A stretch of DNA of 64,000 nt from Micrococcaceae bacterium Sec5.7. Lineage in GTDB: Bacteria > Actinomycetota > Actinomycetes > Actinomycetales > Micrococcaceae. Shown piece after piece: positions 60,846-64,000 of the stretch. Made by a program: the position numbers and the translations under genes. Below the pieces are notes generated by a model. It had not been told where the DNA came from. It saw only the letters and a program-made list of their open reading frames with translations, and did no database searches. The stretch covers positions 3,224,001 to 3,288,000 of the forward strand of contig CP144169.1 of the NCBI GenBank assembly GCA_039636785.1, in the 5' to 3' direction. Position 1 is the first letter of the stretch. Each line of letters begins with the position of its first letter.

Positions 60846-61754
60846 ATGAGCAACAACATCGTCCTCGGCAATAACCAGTACGGCAAAGCCGAAGTCCGCG
60901 TCGTCAAAATCACCAGGGACACCGACCGCCACGAGATCGAAGACCTGAATGTCACCTCGCAGCTGCGCGGTGATTTTTCCGCCGCCCACCTCGAAGGCGA
61001 CAACGCCCATGTGGTGGCCACGGACACCCAGAAGAACACGGTCTACGCCTTCGCACGGGAAGGAATCGGGTCTCCCGAGGCCTTCCTCCTGCGCCTCGGC
61101 GAGCACTTCACGTCCGGCTTTGACTGGGTGACCGGCGGCCGCTGGGAAGCTGAATCCTACAGCTGGGACCGCATCCAGGCCCACGGCAGTGCACACGAGC
61201 ACTCCTTTGTGCGCAACGGCCAGGAAGTCCGCACCGCAGTGGTGGTCCGCGACGGCGCCGCCACCCACGTCATCTCCGGGCTGACAGACCTCACTGTCCT
61301 GAAGTCCACCGAGTCCGGCTTTGTGGGCTACCCGAGGGACAAATACACCACTCTCCCGGAGACCACGGACCGGATCCTCGCCACAGATGTCACGGCCCGC
61401 TGGCGCTTCAACGCCGGCACGGACTTCAGCTCCCTGGACTTCAACAAGAGCTACGACGACGTCAAGGGCCTCCTGCTCGAAGGCTTCACCGAGAACTACT
61501 CCCACGCACTCCAGCAGACCCTGTTCGACATGGGAACCAAGGTCCTCGAAGCACACAGCGAGATCGACGAAATCAAGTTCTCCATGCCCAACAAGCACCA
61601 CTTCCTGGTGGACCTGTCACCGTTCGGCCTCGACAACCCCAACGAGGTCTTCTTCGCCGCGGACCGCCCCTACGGCCTGATCGAGGCCACCGTCCAGCGC
61701 GACGACACCACCCCGGCGGACATCGCCTGGTCCGGCATCGCCGGCTTCTGCTAA
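60846..61754 (+). CDS. pucL: Urate oxidase (factor-independent urate hydroxylase)
   Basis: Converts urate to 5-hydroxyisourate with O2. It is 302 residues in the tandem T-fold. The catalytic Lys is in NQYGKAEVRVVKI (Lys14) and the Thr in VVATDTQKNTVYAFA (Thr59). NVTSQLRGDF, FPRDKYTTL-like GYPRDKYTTLPETTDRILAT and MPNKHHFLVDLSPFGLDNP follow. The C-terminus SGIAGFC matches the A. globiformis-type end. ATG at 60846 is chosen for its family N-terminus. Hydroxyisourate hydrolase and OHCU decarboxylase genes are not adjacent. Confidence 0.96.
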   Translation: MSNNIVLGNNQYGKAEVRVVKITRDTDRHEIEDLNVTSQLRGDFSAAHLEGDNAHVVATDTQKNTVYAFAREGIGSPEAFLLRLGEHFTSGFDWVTGGRWEAESYSWDRIQAHGSAHEHSFVRNGQEVRTAVVVRDGAATHVISGLTDLTVLKSTESGFVGYPRDKYTTLPETTDRILATDVTARWRFNAGTDFSSLDFNKSYDDVKGLLLEGFTENYSHALQQTLFDMGTKVLEAHSEIDEIKFSMPNKHHFLVDLSPFGLDNPNEVFFAADRPYGLIEATVQRDDTTPADIAWSGIAGFC

Positions 61755-61779
61755 ACAACTCCTGATTCGCACGGCGCCG

Positions 61780-61817
61780 CCCGGAGTTTCGGTACGTACC
61801 GTTCCAGAGACTCCGGG
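61780..61817 (+). terminator. Hairpin between uricase and the NCS2 permease
   Basis: CCCGGAGT and ACTCCGGG enclose a 22-nt loop that itself contains the palindrome CGGTACGTACCG. No T run follows, so it may be a partial terminator or an mRNA-stability element. Confidence 0.45.
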
Positions 61818-61855
61818 GTCGGGGGCCAACACATTACGGCCCGCTTCACCACCAA

Positions 61856-61883
61856 ATTGTTAGCCAGACATTGTTAGCCAGAC
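61856..61883. repeat. 14-bp tandem duplication before the NCS2 permease
   Basis: ATTGTTAGCCAGAC occurs twice head to tail (61856-61869, 61870-61883). Just beyond, TCTGCCATGAAC is also present twice (61891-61902, 61911-61922), each copy supplying an ATG. Confidence 0.85.
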
Positions 61884-61896
61884 GAAGGCGTCTGCC

Positions 61897-61920
61897 ATGA
61901 ACCAAGAAAGTCTGCCATGA
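61897..61920 (+). CDS. Seven-codon leader ORF overlapping the NCS2 permease start
   Basis: ATG at 61897 has GAAGG eight bases upstream and encodes MNQESLP. Its TGA overlaps the permease ATG (ATGA). The permease itself has only a weak AAGAAAG in front, so translation may depend on re-initiation after this leader. The duplication of TCTGCCATGAAC explains its origin. No expression evidence is available. Confidence 0.4.
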   Translation: MNQESLP

Positions 61921-63425
61921 ACACTAAGAAGAATTCCCCCACCGCGGGCGCCAAGACCAGCCGCGTGCCGTCCACCCGACCCGAAGACCAGCGCCTCTCC
62001 ATAGGCAGCACCTTCGCGTACGGTTTCCAGCACGTCCTCACCATGTACGGCGGCATCATCGCCCCGCCGCTGATCATCGGCGCCGCTGCCGGTATGTCAT
62101 CCCAGGACATCGGCCTCCTGATCGCGGCCTGCCTCTTTGTGGGCGGTCTGGCCACCATCCTCCAGACGGTTGGCATCCCCTTCTTCGGCTCCAAACTGCC
62201 GCTGGTCCAGGGCGTCTCCTTTGCCGGGGTCTCCACCATGGTGGCAATCGTCCACGGTGGCGGCGGCATCCAGTCGGTCTTCGGCTCGGTGATCGTTGCC
62301 TCGCTGATCGGCCTGGCCATCACCCCGCTCTTTTCCAGGATCATCAGGTTCTTCCCGCCCGTTGTCACCGGCACGGTCATCACCACCATCGGCCTGACGC
62401 TCATGCCGGTGGCTGCCAACTGGGCCATGGGTGGTAACAGCAAGGCACCGAACTACGGCAGCATGGCCAACATCGGACTGGCCGCGGCCACCATGGGGAT
62501 CGTGTTGCTGCTCAGCAAGGTTGGTAACGCTGCCATCTCCCGGCTGTCCATCCTGCTTGCCATGGTGCTGGGCACGGTCATCGCCTTCGTCACCGGAATG
62601 GCGGACTTCTCCAAGGTGGGCCAGGGCGACATCGTGGCCTTCCCCACCCCGTTTGCCTTCGGCCCACCCACGTTCCACATCGCGGCCATCATCTCCATGC
62701 TGATCGTCATCCTGGTGACCCTCACCGAGACCTCCGCGGACATCATCGCGGTGGGCGAAATCGTGGGCACCAAGGTGGATTCGAAGCGGATCGGCGACGG
62801 CCTGCGGGCGGACATGCTCTCCAGCGCCATCTCCCCGCTGTTCAACTCCTTCACCCAGAGCGCCTTCGCCCAGAACGTGGGCCTGGTTGCCATCACCGGC
62901 ATCAAGAGCCGCTTTGTGGTCAGCGCCGGCGGCCTCATTTTGGTGGTTCTGGGTCTGCTGCCGGTCCTTGGCCGGGTGGTCGCAGCGGTTCCCACTCCCG
63001 TCCTGGGAGGTGCCGGCGTCGTACTGTTTGGAACAGTTGCCGCAAGCGGCATCCGGACGCTTTCCAAGGTGGAATACCGGAACAACATGAACCTGATCAT
63101 TGTGGCGGCGTCAATCGGCTTCGGCATGATTCCGATTGCGGCCCCGGCGTTCTACGACCAGTTCCCCTCCTGGTTCGGGACCATTTTCCACTCGGGTATC
63201 AGCTCGGCCGCAGTGATGGCCATCCTGCTGAACCTGCTCTTCAACCACCTCAAGGCGGGCAACTCGGAGAACCAGTCTGTGTTCGTGGCCGGCACCGGGC
63301 GTGTGATCCGCGAGGAGGACATTGCCTGCCTGGCCGACGGCGACCGCTATGAAGGCGGTAAGCTGATCGACTGCGACGGCAAGGAAGTCCCCGTCCAGTC
63401 CGCCAGCAAGGCGGCCGAGCACTAG
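61917..63425 (+). CDS. NCS2-family xanthine/uric acid permease
   Basis: A 502-residue nucleobase:cation symporter with 12-14 helices. FAYGFQHVLTMYGGIIAPPL, PLVQGVSFAGVSTMVAIV and FNSFTQSAFAQNVGLVAITG (the conserved NxxxTxxxQNxGxxxxT motif) place it with the PucK/PucJ/UacT purine transporters rather than uracil permeases. A soluble C-terminal tail of about 45 residues ends in charged sequence. It lies 162 bp after uricase on the same strand, so uptake and oxidation of urate are linked. The ATG overlaps a seven-codon leader ORF. Confidence 0.92.
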   Translation: MNTKKNSPTAGAKTSRVPSTRPEDQRLSIGSTFAYGFQHVLTMYGGIIAPPLIIGAAAGMSSQDIGLLIAACLFVGGLATILQTVGIPFFGSKLPLVQGVSFAGVSTMVAIVHGGGGIQSVFGSVIVASLIGLAITPLFSRIIRFFPPVVTGTVITTIGLTLMPVAANWAMGGNSKAPNYGSMANIGLAAATMGIVLLLSKVGNAAISRLSILLAMVLGTVIAFVTGMADFSKVGQGDIVAFPTPFAFGPPTFHIAAIISMLIVILVTLTETSADIIAVGEIVGTKVDSKRIGDGLRADMLSSAISPLFNSFTQSAFAQNVGLVAITGIKSRFVVSAGGLILVVLGLLPVLGRVVAAVPTPVLGGAGVVLFGTVAASGIRTLSKVEYRNNMNLIIVAASIGFGMIPIAAPAFYDQFPSWFGTIFHSGISSAAVMAILLNLLFNHLKAGNSENQSVFVAGTGRVIREEDIACLADGDRYEGGKLIDCDGKEVPVQSASKAAEH

Positions 63426-63439
63426 CTGCGTAATCCAGA

Positions 63440-63486
63440 TGACAGTTGAGGCCAATGTTCCGGAGCGACATTGGCCTCAGCTGTCA
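63440..63486. terminator. Terminator hairpin after the NCS2 permease
   Basis: TGACAGTTGAGGCCAATG and CATTGGCCTCAGCTGTCA pair over 18 bp with one G-U pair; loop 11 nt. Lies between the convergent permease and IclR-family genes. Confidence 0.8.
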
Positions 63487-63563
63487 CCTCGGCGCTTCCC
63501 CGTGCCACCACGGACAACGTGACATGGGCCCGAGAGTCAGCGCCGAAGTGCAGCCCGAACGAA

Positions 63564-63603
63564 CAGTTGAGGCCCCGAATCCGCAGATTTGGGGCCTCAA
63601 CTG
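63564..63603 (-). terminator. Terminator hairpin of the IclR-family gene
   Basis: CAGTTGAGGCCCC and GGGGCCTCAACTG form a perfect 13-bp stem, extended by AATC/GATT inside. It shares CAGTTGAGGCC with the hairpin at 63440-63486. Confidence 0.75.
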
Positions 63604-63652
63604 CTCGTCGCGCCTAAGCTCGTTCGCGCCTGAGCTTGTTTGCGCTGGGCGA

Positions 63653-64000
63653 TCAGTTCTGGTTGAGCTCGTCCGAAATCGCCTGGGCAGCCTCACGCAG
63701 CAGCGGCACCGCGCGGTCTGCGAAGTGCTGGTCCACGCGGGACACCGGACCGGACACGGAAATGGCCGTGGGCGTGGGCGCGTTCGGGACTGCCATGGCG
63801 AAGCAGCGGACGCCGAGCTCCTGCTCTTCCTCATCAATGGAGTAGCCGCGTTCGCGGATCCGGTTGAGATCCGCAATCAGGGATTCGATGTCCCCGATGC
63901 TCTTGGCAGTGGGGGTGGGCATGCCGCTGCGGGCCACAATCCCGCGGACCACGTCATCATCCAGCTGGGCCAGGATGGCCTTGCCGACGCCGGTGTCGTG
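63653..64000 (-). CDS. IclR-family transcriptional regulator (C-terminal part; runs off the right edge)
   Basis: The last 115 codons are present. From the edge: HDTGVGKAILAQLDDDVVRG, then IVARSGMPTPTAKSIGDIES, RGYSIDEEEQELGVRCFAMA and PTPTAISVSGPVSRVDQHFA. These are the ligand-binding domain of IclR regulators (HxTGxGKA, GYxxDxEExxxGVRCxA). The DNA-binding half is outside. Its place next to uricase and the urate permease suggests an AllR-like regulator of purine or ureide use, and it is the best candidate for binding the GAAAT/ATTTC-type sites listed above. Confidence 0.92.
   Translation of the reverse strand, partial: HDTGVGKAILAQLDDDVVRGIVARSGMPTPTAKSIGDIESLIADLNRIRERGYSIDEEEQELGVRCFAMAVPNAPTPTAISVSGPVSRVDQHFADRAVPLLREAAQAISDELNQN

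Noticed and set aside
60640-60846. A known purine, molybdenum-cofactor or guanidine riboswitch upstream of uricase
   Set aside because: I could not match the conserved cores of these classes; only the terminator hairpin is supported.
1-64000. CRISPR array, prophage, insertion sequence, integron or toxin-antitoxin pair
   Set aside because: No regularly spaced repeats, transposase, integrase or phage genes were found. The tandem repeats present have two or three units only.

Overview
The window reads as a chromosomal segment of a high-GC Gram-positive actinobacterium, most likely Arthrobacter or a close relative (Micrococcaceae). The basis is strong GC bias in third codon positions, many GTG starts, a homodimeric AceE, a MarP-type periplasmic protease, a sterol-carrier-fold protein, and a uricase whose sequence resembles the Arthrobacter globiformis enzyme as I remember it. 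No phage, insertion sequence, CRISPR array, rRNA or replication origin was seen. There is one tRNA.

1-10.9 kb: a LacI-controlled glycan locus. It holds a secreted GH18 enzyme (endo-beta-N-acetylglucosaminidase-like), an ABC sugar importer lacking its ATPase, and cytoplasmic GH38 and GH125 alpha-mannosidases. A GH5 enzyme resembling the GH5_18 beta-mannosidases of N-glycan core breakdown and the decayed remains of a BadF-type (N-acetylglucosamine kinase-like) gene complete it. Read together, this is a high-mannose N-glycan scavenging system. 10.9-23.5 kb: housekeeping genes (aroQ, DUF2332, marP, a Crp-family regulator, NUDIX, RidA, DUF4177, a class A PBP, a metallophosphoesterase, a heterodimeric ABC exporter).

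23.6-25.5 kb: tRNA-Pro, then a divergent pair. One gene encodes an 81-residue exported protein carrying three copies of the octapeptide VGNWPDPM; the other encodes an XRE-TPR regulator. The architecture is that of a peptide-pheromone (RRNPP-like) signalling cassette and is the most novel-looking element here. 25.6-31.9 kb: purC-purD, a sulfite-oxidase-fold protein, an asparaginase, a sterol-carrier protein and a Pr6Pr membrane protein.

32-41.7 kb: amino-acid and organic-acid genes. These are a frameshifted dctA, an Orn/Lys/Arg decarboxylase coupled to a small winged-helix gene, an AnsP-like permease, a frameshifted PucR-type regulator and glutaminase. 41.7-64 kb: mostly purine/ureide catabolism. 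An NCS1 permease, a racemase-family protein and an SDR come first, followed by aceE, a MobA-like protein, the xanthine dehydrogenase operon, an AzgA-type permease with a guanine-deaminase-like enzyme, and 8-oxoguanine deaminase. A manganese transporter, uricase, an NCS2 permease and a truncated IclR-family regulator at the window edge follow. Repeated palindromic sites suggest one regulon and bring in an unrecognised 62-residue protein. The uricase gene has a terminator-like hairpin in its leader. The enzymes acting after 5-hydroxyisourate are not in this window.

Three genes (dctA, the PucR-like regulator, a lipoprotein) carry single-base frameshifts, two of them in or next to G runs, so sequencing error must be weighed against real decay.
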